DNA from: Clostridiales bacterium
GTDB lineage: Bacteria > Bacillota > Clostridia > Lachnospirales > Lachnospiraceae
Assembly (NCBI GenBank): GCA_003343625.1
Contig: QAKV01000023.1
Location: 1 to 5,124, forward strand
Direction of reading: 5' to 3'
Length of the DNA: 5,124 nucleotides
Shown: positions 1 to 5,092 of the stretch, one piece after another
Position numbering within the stretch: the first letter of the stretch is position 1
How the letters are laid out: each line of letters begins with the position of its first letter
Position numbers and translations under genes: made by a program
The notes under the pieces: model-generated
The model's input: the letters and a program-made list of their open reading frames with translations, nothing else
Told to the model about the DNA's origin: nothing
The model's database searches: none

Positions 1-50
1 TGGACACCCTGATTAAGAGTCAGGTGCTCTACCAACTGAGCTAGCGGTGC
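1..50 (-). tRNA. tRNA-Lys (anticodon CTT), 5' part, cut by window edge
   Basis: Read on the minus strand from 50 downward, the sequence folds as a tRNA: acceptor strand GCACCGC (50-44), TA at positions 8-9, D stem GCTC/GAGC with the loop AGTTGGTA carrying the conserved GG, an anticodon stem CCTGA (24-20) paired with TCAGG (12-8), and the seven-base loop CTCTTAA (19-13). The anticodon is CTT (17-15), which reads the lysine codon AAG. The variable loop GTGTC (7-3) and the first two bases of the T stem follow before the window ends, so the T arm, 3' acceptor strand and CCA region are not seen. It lies divergent from the protein genes and has its own promoter about 36 bp upstream. Identity is secure; only completeness is limited. 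Confidence 0.95.
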
Positions 51-85
51 ATTCATTTGTCGCGCACTTCATCAGCGCAAAAATG

Positions 86-114
86 ATTATATTACAGGGT
101 GGAAGAAAATGCAA
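86..114 (-). promoter_or_regulatory. SigA-type promoter of the tRNA-Lys gene
   Basis: On the minus strand a TTGCAT -35 box (114-109) is separated by exactly 17 bp from a perfect TATAAT -10 box (91-86). Initiation would fall near 79, giving a leader of about 29 nt before the tRNA 5' end at 50, to be removed by RNase P. Just upstream of the -35 (about 117-145) is a strongly A+T-rich tract with runs of A and T, resembling an UP element of the kind found at stable-RNA promoters. The boxes are seen directly; the UP role is inferred from position and composition. Confidence 0.85.
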
Positions 115-188
115 GTCCTTTTTTTGAAAAATTTAATAAAATTTACAGAAACGTAAACGCAGGAATTCTCCTCCAGCGCTCTCCTGTG

Positions 189-204
189 GCAAAGATCTCT
201 TTGC
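189..204. repeat. Perfect short inverted repeat upstream of the SnoaL-like gene promoter
   Basis: GCAAAG (189-194) and CTTTGC (199-204) form a perfect 6-bp inverted repeat with a 4-base centre. It lies 41 bp upstream of the -35 box of the promoter at 246-274 and between two divergent promoters, a reasonable place for a regulator site. No T-run follows on either strand, so it is not a terminator. A repeat this short can arise by chance and no known operator is recognised. The rest of the intergenic region (51-338) holds only the two promoters, the palindrome at 265-277 and the leader of the next gene. Confidence 0.3.
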
Positions 205-245
205 ATAGTTTCTGTTTGGTAACTACAGCACAATAATGTGTTTAC

Positions 246-274
246 TTTACAGGAGAAACTTTTGTGCATATAAT
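246..274 (+). promoter_or_regulatory. Strong SigA-type promoter of the SnoaL-like gene
   Basis: TTTACA (246-251, one mismatch to TTGACA) is followed after 17 bp by a perfect TATAAT (269-274). Initiation would fall near 281, giving a 5' leader of about 58 nt that ends in the ribosome site AAAGGAGG (323-330), 8 nt before the ATG at 339. The -10 box sits inside a small palindrome, TGCAT-ATA-ATGCA (265-277), which could serve as an operator. The promoter faces away from the tRNA promoter at 86-114. Confidence 0.88.
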
Positions 275-338
275 GCAGACAAGAGCTGAGGAGAACGGCC
301 GATCCAAGGCTTAACAAAAACCAAAGGAGGAACCCAAA

Positions 339-1112
339 ATGACAAATATGCAGAAAGCACTCGAACTCATCAATACCTTCGCTACCGGCGACACCGAAAA
401 AGCCAGGAGCCTGCTGGCTGAAGGATACATCCAACATAACCTGGCCTACGGCACCGGGCGCGATGCCTTCGTCGGATCGGTTTCTTATCTGGCCTCTGCG
501 CCGGTAAAAACCACCGTCAATAACATCCGGGCCTTTGAGGACGGCGACAAGGTGTTCCTGCAGACAGTTTATAATTTCGCCGGGGCCGGCGAGCAGGTGG
601 CTTTTGATATCTTCCGCTTCGACGAGAATGGTTTGATTGCCGAACATTGGGACAATCTGGCTGCAAAGGCCGAACCGAATCCTTCCGGCAGAACCCAGAT
701 CGATGGGACGAAAGAACTCAAAGATCTGGATAAGACGGAAGAAAACCGTGAACTGGTGAAGAACTTCCTCTGCGATGTCATGCAGGGCAAGCGTCCTGAA
801 AAGACGACCGATTACTTCGAGGGGGACACCTACATCCAGCACAATACCGGCATTGCCGACGGCCTTTCCGGGCTGGGCGCTGCGCTGGCCGCTCTTGCGG
901 AACAGGGCGTGCGGATGATCTACGATAAGACACATCAGGTGCTGGCACAGGGCAACTTCGTTCTGGCAGTCAGTGAAGGTACCTTCAGCGGCGCGCCTAC
1001 CAGCTACTACGATCTGTGGCGCGTGGAAAACGGAAAGGTCGCCGAACACTGGGATGTGATGGAAACCATCGCCGACGAATCCACATGGCAGAATCAGAAC
1101 GGTAAGTTTTAA
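339..1112 (+). CDS. Tandem SnoaL-like (NTF2-fold) domain protein
   Basis: This 257-residue cytoplasmic protein has two related halves. YIQHN occurs at residues 30-34 and again at 165-169, and the strand ending AEHWD occurs at 101-105 and again at 235-239, so the motif spacing is nearly the same (71 and 70 residues) in both copies. The signatures (HN early, then F/Y-D-x-x-R-x-E/D-x-G-x-x-A-E-H-W-D late) are those of the SnoaL-like polyketide-cyclase/ketosteroid-isomerase group of the NTF2 superfamily, often annotated as predicted aldol-condensation-catalysing proteins. Members bind small hydrophobic or carbonyl ligands in a cone-shaped barrel; the substrate here is unknown and no biosynthetic genes are nearby. 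There is no signal peptide or membrane segment. The start at 339 is fixed by AAAGGAGG 8 nt upstream and by a near-consensus promoter. It appears monocistronic: the next gene has its own promoter, and an imperfect 12-bp inverted repeat spans the stop codon. Family assignment is firm, specific function open. Confidence 0.9.
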   Translation: MTNMQKALELINTFATGDTEKARSLLAEGYIQHNLAYGTGRDAFVGSVSYLASAPVKTTVNNIRAFEDGDKVFLQTVYNFAGAGEQVAFDIFRFDENGLIAEHWDNLAAKAEPNPSGRTQIDGTKELKDLDKTEENRELVKNFLCDVMQGKRPEKTTDYFEGDTYIQHNTGIADGLSGLGAALAALAEQGVRMIYDKTHQVLAQGNFVLAVSEGTFSGAPTSYYDLWRVENGKVAEHWDVMETIADESTWQNQNGKF

Positions 1113-1147
1113 AAACGCATGAACTTTGCGGGCCTGTTCTTATTCTG
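1089..1147 (+). repeat. Imperfect 12-bp inverted repeat spanning the stop of the SnoaL-like gene
   Basis: CAGAATCAGAAC (1089-1100) is complementary to GTTCTTATTCTG (1136-1147) with one mismatch (C1095 against T1141). Inside the 35-nt loop, AAGTT (1104-1108) can pair with AACTT (1122-1126). The stop codon at 1110-1112 lies within the loop. The structure is where a transcript end would be expected, between this gene and the next promoter at 1182, but no U-tract follows on the plus strand, so it is not a standard rho-independent terminator. It may stabilise a processed 3' end or be a weak terminator. Pairing is seen directly; function is inferred. Confidence 0.5.
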
Positions 1148-1181
1148 AAGGTCTATCCCCTTTATCAGGCATTTGAAACCG

Positions 1182-1210
1182 TTGACTTGCCGGCATTTTT
1201 ACAATATGAT
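1182..1210 (+). promoter_or_regulatory. SigA-type promoter of the lipoprotein-tatD-ksgA-HAD operon
   Basis: TTGACT (1182-1187, one mismatch) lies 17 bp before TATGAT (1205-1210, one mismatch). Initiation would fall near 1217, giving a leader of about 38 nt before the chosen start at 1255. No comparably good promoter was seen between the four downstream genes, so this is probably the main promoter of the operon. The GC-rich leader contains repeats that can form alternative hairpins around the ribosome site. Confidence 0.8.
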
Positions 1211-1242
1211 GGGAAGGAAAAGGCCGCCGGATGCGACGGCCG

Positions 1243-1249
1243 AAGGAGG
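1243..1249 (+). promoter_or_regulatory. Ribosome binding site that sets the lipoprotein start
   Basis: AAGGAGG lies 5 nt before the ATG at 1255. An in-frame ATG at 1231 would place this motif inside the coding region and add eight residues ahead of an otherwise textbook lipoprotein signal peptide, so 1255 is preferred. The GG at its 3' end can pair in a small hairpin (1237-1241 with 1248-1252), which could partly mask the site. Confidence 0.8.
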
Positions 1250-1254
1250 CCGGC

Positions 1255-2412
1255 ATGAAGAATCGGAAAAGGAAAAGAGCGGCCTTGTGCGCGGCGCTTT
1301 TGGCCGCGCTGATGCCGCTTTTGCTGACCGGCTGCAGGGATCTGCGGCCGCAGCAGGAATCCGCCCGGGAGGAAACGCGGGGCCAACAGATCGGGCGGGA
1401 AGAAGAGGCCGGAGAGACGGAGCCGCCGGCAGAAAGGGCCCTCACCGAAAAGGAACTGGCCGGGTTCGAAACCTATTTGAACGATGTAGCCAACAACGGT
1501 TTTCTGTGCAGCGATTACGAAGATGTGCGGCGGGCGGATCTGAACGAAGTCTTTTATAACGGGGCGGGGATCGGGCAGCAGCCTCTGACGGACGAATTGC
1601 GCCGGGCCTATGAGGAACAGGCGGGGGAAATCATGACCGATACGATTCGGCTGACGACGGAGCAGATCGACGGCTTCCTGCGGGAAAAGACCGGATACGG
1701 CCTGGAGGAGTTTGAAAATCCGCCGGACTGGGTCTATCTGGACACATTCGACGTCTGGATGACTGACCACGGGGACACGAACCGGATGGGCGTTTCCTGC
1801 GAAGGCGGGGTGAGGGAAGCGGACGGGACGGTCATCCTTTCCTGCAGCGTGCCCGGGAACGAAGAATACAGCTGGATTTCGGCATTTACGGTGACGCTGG
1901 AACCGGGGGAGGATGGATTTTTCTTCCGGAAAAACGAGATCGAAAAAGGGCTGATCCTGGAACAGGAAAGCGGAAGAGGCGGGGCACCGGCCGGAGGATT
2001 TGCGGATCCGGGCCCTTTCGACCCTGCGCGGATCGAGCGGTTTTCCGTCGGCGCGGATACTTCCGGGGTTGCGGGCTTCGACAGCTGGGGGGACTTCGCT
2101 GAGGTGACGGAAGAAAACCTGTATGGAATCTGGTACTGTCCGGCGGACGGTGCGGACACGGAAACGGTTCTGATTTTGTCAGCGGACGGTGCGAGGGTTT
2201 ACGATCCGCTGCTGGATTGCTTCGGGGATCAGCTGTATTCCTGGGAAGTGGAGGATCGAAGCGCCTCCGGTCTCTGTCCGGCGCTGAAAATCTATTTTAT
2301 GGGAGAGGATAACGGACCTCTCACCTATTACATCGCGGGATTGGAACTGGAATATTTCTGGTGCAATTCTCAGCGGGACATTTTTTACAGGCAGGGAGGA
2401 ACATTGCGATGA
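1255..2412 (+). CDS. Putative lipoprotein of unknown function
   Basis: This 385-residue protein has a type II signal peptide: a basic n-region (KNRKRKR, residues 2-8), a hydrophobic stretch (9-24) and the lipobox LTGC, giving a lipidated Cys27 exposed on the outer face of the membrane. A charged, Glu/Arg-rich, low-complexity linker (about 28-62) separates the anchor from a first folded region (about 63-235; it includes a stretch with NNGFLCSDY near 80-88 and a VFYNGAGI segment at 99-106). A Gly/Pro-rich hinge (about 239-257) leads to a beta-rich C-terminal region starting near 285, with GIWYCPADG at 291-299 and alternating hydrophobic strands. The look is that of poorly described lipoproteins common in Lachnospiraceae, but I do not recognise a characterised family, and no catalytic motif is evident. 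Several cysteines (85, 182, 197, 295 and others) could form disulfides. It is the first gene of the operon, and its TGA overlaps the tatD ATG (ATGA), which suggests coupled translation. Function is not assigned. Confidence 0.88.
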   Translation: MKNRKRKRAALCAALLAALMPLLLTGCRDLRPQQESAREETRGQQIGREEEAGETEPPAERALTEKELAGFETYLNDVANNGFLCSDYEDVRRADLNEVFYNGAGIGQQPLTDELRRAYEEQAGEIMTDTIRLTTEQIDGFLREKTGYGLEEFENPPDWVYLDTFDVWMTDHGDTNRMGVSCEGGVREADGTVILSCSVPGNEEYSWISAFTVTLEPGEDGFFFRKNEIEKGLILEQESGRGGAPAGGFADPGPFDPARIERFSVGADTSGVAGFDSWGDFAEVTEENLYGIWYCPADGADTETVLILSADGARVYDPLLDCFGDQLYSWEVEDRSASGLCPALKIYFMGEDNGPLTYYIAGLELEYFWCNSQRDIFYRQGGTLR

Positions 2413-3179
2413 TATTCGAAAGCCATACGCATTATGACGACGAGGCCTTCGATGCCGATCGGGAAGAGCTGCTGTCATCTATGGCCGGGGCCGGTGTGGG
2501 GACGGTGCTCAACGTGGCAGCGGATCTGAAATCCGTGGAGACCACGCTGGAGCTGGCAAAAAAGTGGCCTTTTGTTTACGCGGCGTTGGGCGTGCATCCT
2601 TCTTCTGCCGGAGAGCTGACGGAAGAATCGCTTGAATGGCTTCGGAAAAAACTGACGGCTGAGAAGGCCGTAGCTGTGGGGGAGATCGGGCTGGATTATT
2701 ACTGGGATAGAGAGGAAGAAGTCCGAGACCGCCAGAAATACTGGTTTGCCCGGCAACTGAATCTGGCCCGGGAAACGGGCCTGCCCGTGATCGTCCATTC
2801 CCGGGATGCCGCGAAGGATACGCTGGACGTGATGGAAGCGGAGCGCGCCCTGGAGCTGGGGGGCGTGATGCACTGTTTTTCCTATACGAAAGAAACTGCG
2901 GCAAAAATTTTGGGATGGGGCTGGTATTTCGGTATCGGCGGCGTCCTCACTTTCAAAAACGCCAGAAAGCTCCGGGAGGCGGTGGAGACGATCCCGCTGG
3001 AGAGCATTTTGCTGGAAACGGATTGCCCGTATCTGGCTCCGGAGCCAAATCGGGGAAAGCGCAACGATTCCCGAAACCTTCCGTATGTGGTCAGCGCGCT
3101 GGCGCAGCTCAAAGGCGTTTCTGAAGAAGAGGTGATCGGGATCACGGAACGAAATGCGAAGCGCCTGTTTCGCATCTGA
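2409..3179 (+). CDS. tatD: TatD-family metal-dependent DNase/hydrolase
   Basis: This 256-residue protein has the length and motifs of the TatD/YcfH group of the amidohydrolase (TIM-barrel) superfamily. In order: the metal-binding HTH (residues 6-8, in HTHYDD), GVHP (61-64), the bridging glutamate in GEIGLDYYWD (91-100, E92), VIVHSRDA (127-134, H130), HCFS (155-158, H155) and LLETDCPYLAPEP (D205). All expected metal ligands are present. Characterised members are cytoplasmic Mg2+-dependent 3'-5' exonucleases acting on single-stranded DNA and RNA, linked to oxidative-damage repair; the physiological substrate here is inferred. The start at 2409 is supported by GGGAGGA (2394-2400), 8 nt upstream, and by the family N terminus (MIFESHTH). 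An in-frame GTG at 2361 would add 16 unrelated residues. It overlaps the lipoprotein stop and lies 46 nt upstream of ksgA. The direct tatD-ksgA order is a Firmicute pattern, here without an rnmV gene between them. Confidence 0.96.
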   Translation: MIFESHTHYDDEAFDADREELLSSMAGAGVGTVLNVAADLKSVETTLELAKKWPFVYAALGVHPSSAGELTEESLEWLRKKLTAEKAVAVGEIGLDYYWDREEEVRDRQKYWFARQLNLARETGLPVIVHSRDAAKDTLDVMEAERALELGGVMHCFSYTKETAAKILGWGWYFGIGGVLTFKNARKLREAVETIPLESILLETDCPYLAPEPNRGKRNDSRNLPYVVSALAQLKGVSEEEVIGITERNAKRLFRI

Positions 3180-3211
3180 ACGACAAAAGCCATCAGCGTA
3201 AAGGCGCTTCG
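3154..3211 (+). repeat. Nested inverted repeats at the tatD-ksgA junction (alternative hairpins)
   Basis: A perfect 9-bp inverted repeat pairs CGAAGCGCC (3157-3165, last codons of tatD) with GGCGCTTCG (3203-3211), ending 4 nt before the ksgA ribosome site GGAGG (3216-3220). A competing local hairpin pairs ATGCGAAG (3154-3161) with TTTCGCAT (3168-3175; one G-U pair, 6-base loop). The two share the same left arm and so exclude each other in RNA. Position suggests influence on ksgA initiation or coupling to tatD translation. There is no T-run, so neither is a terminator. Pairing is seen; regulation is inference. Confidence 0.5.
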
Positions 3212-3215
3212 AAAT

Positions 3216-3220
3216 GGAGG
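3216..3220 (+). promoter_or_regulatory. Ribosome binding site that sets the ksgA start
   Basis: GGAGG lies 5 nt before the ATG at 3226. The upstream in-frame ATG at 3214 overlaps this motif and has only a weak AAGG (3201-3204) ahead of it, so initiation at 3226 is favoured, shortening the protein by four residues. Confidence 0.75.
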
Positions 3221-3225
3221 AAACT

Positions 3226-4110
3226 ATGGCGACACTCGGAATACCATCCAATACCATCGCGATACTGCAGAAATATAACTTTACCTTTCAAAAAAAATTT
3301 GGGCAGAATTTTCTCATTGACCCCCACGTGCTGGAGAAAATCGTCGACGCCGCCGGCGTGACGAAAGAGGATTGCGTGGTGGAAATCGGCCCCGGCATCG
3401 GAACCATGACCCAATATCTGGCCGAGAGGGCGGGACGGGTGGTGGCGGTTGAAATCGACCGGGCGCTGATTCCCATCCTTCAGGACACGCTCTCCGCTTA
3501 TGACAACGTGGAGATTATCAACGAAGACATCCTGAAAGTGGATTTAAACCGGCTGTCGGAGGAAAAAAACCAGGGCCGTCCGGTGAAAGTAGTGGCGAAC
3601 CTGCCCTATTACATCACCACCCCCATCGTCATGGGGCTGTTCGAGAGCCATGTGCCCCTTTCCTCCATCACCATTATGGTGCAGAAAGAAGTGGCGGAGC
3701 GGATGCAGGCGGGGCCGGGCAGCAAGGACTATGGAGCTCTGTCGCTGGCGGTGCAGTACTATTCCGATCAGAAAATCGTGGCCAATGTGCCGCCCAACTG
3801 TTTCATCCCACGCCCCAATGTTGGCAGCGCGGTGATTCGCCTGACCCGTTACGAAAAACCGCCGGTGCAGGTGAAGGACGAGCGTTTTTTCTTCTCTTTG
3901 ATCCGGGCTTCTTTCAATCAGCGCAGAAAGATGCTGGCCAACGGGTTGGGCAATGCGCCGGATGTGCCCGCCACCAGGGAAGAGGTACGGGCTGCCCTGA
4001 TTTCCATGGGCCTGTCGGAAAACGTGAGGGGAGAGACGTTGACCCTTTCCCAGTTCGCGCGGCTGGCGGATCTTTTATGCGAAGGCGCAGAAGCGGAGGG
4101 AGCGAAATGA
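3226..4110 (+). CDS. rsmA: 16S rRNA (adenine1518-N6/adenine1519-N6)-dimethyltransferase
   Basis: This gene, also known as ksgA, encodes a 294-residue enzyme that uses four S-adenosylmethionines to dimethylate the two adjacent adenosines in the helix 45 loop of 16S rRNA (A1518 and A1519 in E. coli numbering), a late checkpoint in 30S assembly. Loss of the enzyme in other bacteria gives kasugamycin resistance. Visible motifs: KKFGQNFL (residues 23-30), SAM-binding motif I EIGPGIGTMT (53-62), the acidic ribose-binding end of strand 2 in VEID (75-78), ED at 100-101, the catalytic NLPYY (125-129), FIPRPNVGSAV (193-203) and the C-terminal FNQRRKMLANGL (230-241). Length and motif order are normal and nothing is missing. 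It lies 46 nt after tatD with a possible hairpin switch before its ribosome site. Its TGA overlaps the start of the HAD gene (ATGA). In many Firmicutes rnmV lies just upstream; it is absent from this position here. Confidence 0.97.
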   Translation: MATLGIPSNTIAILQKYNFTFQKKFGQNFLIDPHVLEKIVDAAGVTKEDCVVEIGPGIGTMTQYLAERAGRVVAVEIDRALIPILQDTLSAYDNVEIINEDILKVDLNRLSEEKNQGRPVKVVANLPYYITTPIVMGLFESHVPLSSITIMVQKEVAERMQAGPGSKDYGALSLAVQYYSDQKIVANVPPNCFIPRPNVGSAVIRLTRYEKPPVQVKDERFFFSLIRASFNQRRKMLANGLGNAPDVPATREEVRAALISMGLSENVRGETLTLSQFARLADLLCEGAEAEGAK

Positions 4111-4814
4111 TCGAGGCGGTGGTATTCGATATGGACGGGGTGCTGTTCGACACGGAGAGGCTCAGCTGCGAGAGCTGTTTCGAGGCATCCGCACAGCTGG
4201 GCCTGTCCGTGACAAAAGAAGCGGTATACGGCTGTTTTGGCCTGAATGCGGCGGACGCCAGAGAACACGTCCTTTCTTCCATGGAATGGGCCTATCCGGG
4301 GAAAAGCTTCCCGTATGACGTTTACAGAAGCAGGCACGATGAGCTGTTTGCGGCCCGGATTCAAAAGGAACTTCCCGAAAAGCCGGGCGTCCGGGCGCTT
4401 TTGGAATTTCTGAAAGGCCGCGGGGTGCGGATGGCCGTGGCTTCCTCCAGCCGATATGAGCGGGTGGCGGATAATTTAAGCCGCAGCGGACTCGCCTCCT
4501 ATTTCGATCAGGTTTTGGGAGGAGATATGGTGGAACACAGTAAACCCCTGCCGGATATCTATTTGATGGCCTGCAGGCAGCTCGGCGTGAACCCGTCCTG
4601 CGCGGCGGCGGTGGAGGACTCCCCTAACGGGATTCGTTCTGCCCGGGCGGCCGGGATGCTGGCGGTCATGGTGCCGGATCTGATACAGCCCGGGCCGGAA
4701 CTGGAAGGCCAGTTCGATCTGAAATTCGAATCGCTGACGGAGTTTCGGCGCTATCTGGAAGGGGCTCAGAATTGGGGCGGAAAGCCCAAAACGGCCGAAA
4801 AAGACCGCGTTTGA
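4107..4814 (+). CDS. HAD-superfamily hydrolase, beta-phosphoglucomutase-like
   Basis: This 235-residue cytoplasmic phosphotransferase/phosphatase carries all four HAD motifs. Motif I is DMDGV (residues 8-12) with nucleophile Asp8 and acid/base Asp10, motif II is Ser113 in VASSS, motif III is Lys146 in SKPLPD, and motif IV is EDS (170-172) in VEDSPNGI, which with Asp8 binds Mg2+. The helical cap inserted between motifs I and II (about residues 15-90) and the FDTE sequence (14-17) after motif I place it in subfamily I with beta-phosphoglucomutase and phosphoglycolate-phosphatase-like enzymes. The substrate cannot be read from sequence; a sugar phosphate or small phosphomonoester is likely. The C-terminal 20 or so residues are hydrophilic and look like a tail. 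The start at 4107 is set by GGAGGG (4095-4100), 6 nt upstream; the in-frame ATG at 4077 lies inside ksgA and adds ten unrelated residues. It overlaps ksgA by 4 nt, implying coupled translation, and is the last gene before the terminator at 4881-4924. Confidence 0.93.
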   Translation: MIEAVVFDMDGVLFDTERLSCESCFEASAQLGLSVTKEAVYGCFGLNAADAREHVLSSMEWAYPGKSFPYDVYRSRHDELFAARIQKELPEKPGVRALLEFLKGRGVRMAVASSSRYERVADNLSRSGLASYFDQVLGGDMVEHSKPLPDIYLMACRQLGVNPSCAAAVEDSPNGIRSARAAGMLAVMVPDLIQPGPELEGQFDLKFESLTEFRRYLEGAQNWGGKPKTAEKDRV

Positions 4815-4880
4815 CGCAGGGTAACCGGAAGTTTACATGAAAAATCTCCAAAAGCAACAAGGAATTGGTTCCGATTGACG

Positions 4881-4924
4881 CGGTGCGCCTGTATGATGAA
4901 AACAAAAACAGGAGCACCGTTTTT
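4881..4924 (+). terminator. Rho-independent terminator after the HAD gene
   Basis: CGGTGCGCCTGT (4881-4892) pairs with ACAGGAGCACCG (4908-4919) over 12 bp with a single G/A mismatch; the loop is 15 nt and A-rich, and a run of five T follows at 4920-4924. It begins 66 nt after the HAD stop codon and would end the operon transcript. The ribosome sites of the following XRE gene start only about 11 nt beyond the T-run, so the terminator lies in that gene's leader and may also limit read-through into it. Confidence 0.85.
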
Positions 4925-4934
4925 CCGAAAAGAG

Positions 4935-4957
4935 AGGAGGAAACGGTGGGGAAGGAG
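4935..4957 (+). promoter_or_regulatory. Two alternative ribosome binding sites for the XRE gene
   Basis: AGGAGG (4935-4940) stands 5 nt before an in-frame GTG at 4946, and GAAGGAG (4951-4957) stands 6 nt before the ATG at 4964. Both are good sites. The ATG start gives the family-typical N terminus MNFAENLR and is preferred; the GTG start would add six residues (MGKESR). Confidence 0.55.
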
Positions 4958-4963
4958 TCGAGA

Positions 4964-5092
4964 ATGAACTTTGCGGAAAATCTGAGAACGCTGCGGGAGA
5001 AGCATGGAATCACTCAGGAGCAGCTGGCGGAGCGGATGGAGGTCTCCCGGCAGACCGTATCGAAATGGGAGTCCGGAGTTTCCCATAGTTAA
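4964..5092 (+). pseudogene. Truncated XRE-family helix-turn-helix transcriptional regulator
   Basis: The frame encodes 42 residues from the ATG. Residues 1-38 are a clear Cro/C1-type (XRE) DNA-binding domain start: helix 1 in NFAENLRTLREKHG (2-15), helix 2 in TQEQLAERM (17-25) and the recognition helix in SRQTVSKWESG (28-38). In intact relatives the sequence continues after KWESG with a Tyr-Pro turn, helices 4-5 of the domain and usually a further C-terminal region. Here it reads VSHS and then stops (TAA 5090-5092), so the five-helix fold is incomplete and DNA binding is unlikely. The lost similarity, with a fall in GC content past about 5077, points to an insertion or rearrangement junction rather than a natural short gene. 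No room for a promoter exists between the terminator T-run (4924) and the ribosome sites; a weak candidate is TTGACG (4811-4816) with TACATG (4834-4839). If the window is a contig end, the gene may be intact elsewhere in the population. Confidence 0.7.

Noticed and set aside
87..1049. 320-codon open frame on the minus strand
   Set aside because: It lies antisense to the clear SnoaL-like gene, covers the tRNA promoter, has no ribosome site and its translation resembles no protein family; it is a by-product of GC-biased codon use.
1132..1170. GCCTG/CAGGC inverted repeat as a terminator
   Set aside because: It has only five pairs across a 29-nt gap and no following T-run.
1231..1254. Upstream in-frame ATG for the lipoprotein
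   Set aside because: It has no well-placed ribosome site and adds residues before a complete signal peptide; AAGGAGG favours the ATG at 1255.
1173..1559. Plus-strand frame overlapping the lipoprotein start
   Set aside because: Its start lies upstream of the -35 box of the operon promoter, and the translation is Arg/Gly-rich noise in the wrong frame of the lipoprotein gene.
2361..2408. GTG start giving TatD 16 extra residues
   Set aside because: No ribosome site is well placed for it, and TatD proteins begin just before the HTH metal motif; the ATG at 2409 fits both.
2475..3257. 260-codon minus-strand frame opposite tatD
   Set aside because: It is Arg/Pro/His-rich with no family motifs, while the plus strand has every TatD metal ligand. 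The same applies to the minus-strand frames at 1165-1770, 1734-2159 and 3918-4364.
4875..4897. TTGACG (4875-4880) with TATGAT (4892-4897) as a promoter
   Set aside because: The spacer is only 11 bp, too short for a SigA promoter, and both elements overlap the terminator's left arm and loop.
4865..4963. TTG-initiated N-terminal extension of the XRE protein
   Set aside because: It would be translated through the rho-independent terminator hairpin, and the extra 33 residues do not belong to the XRE domain.
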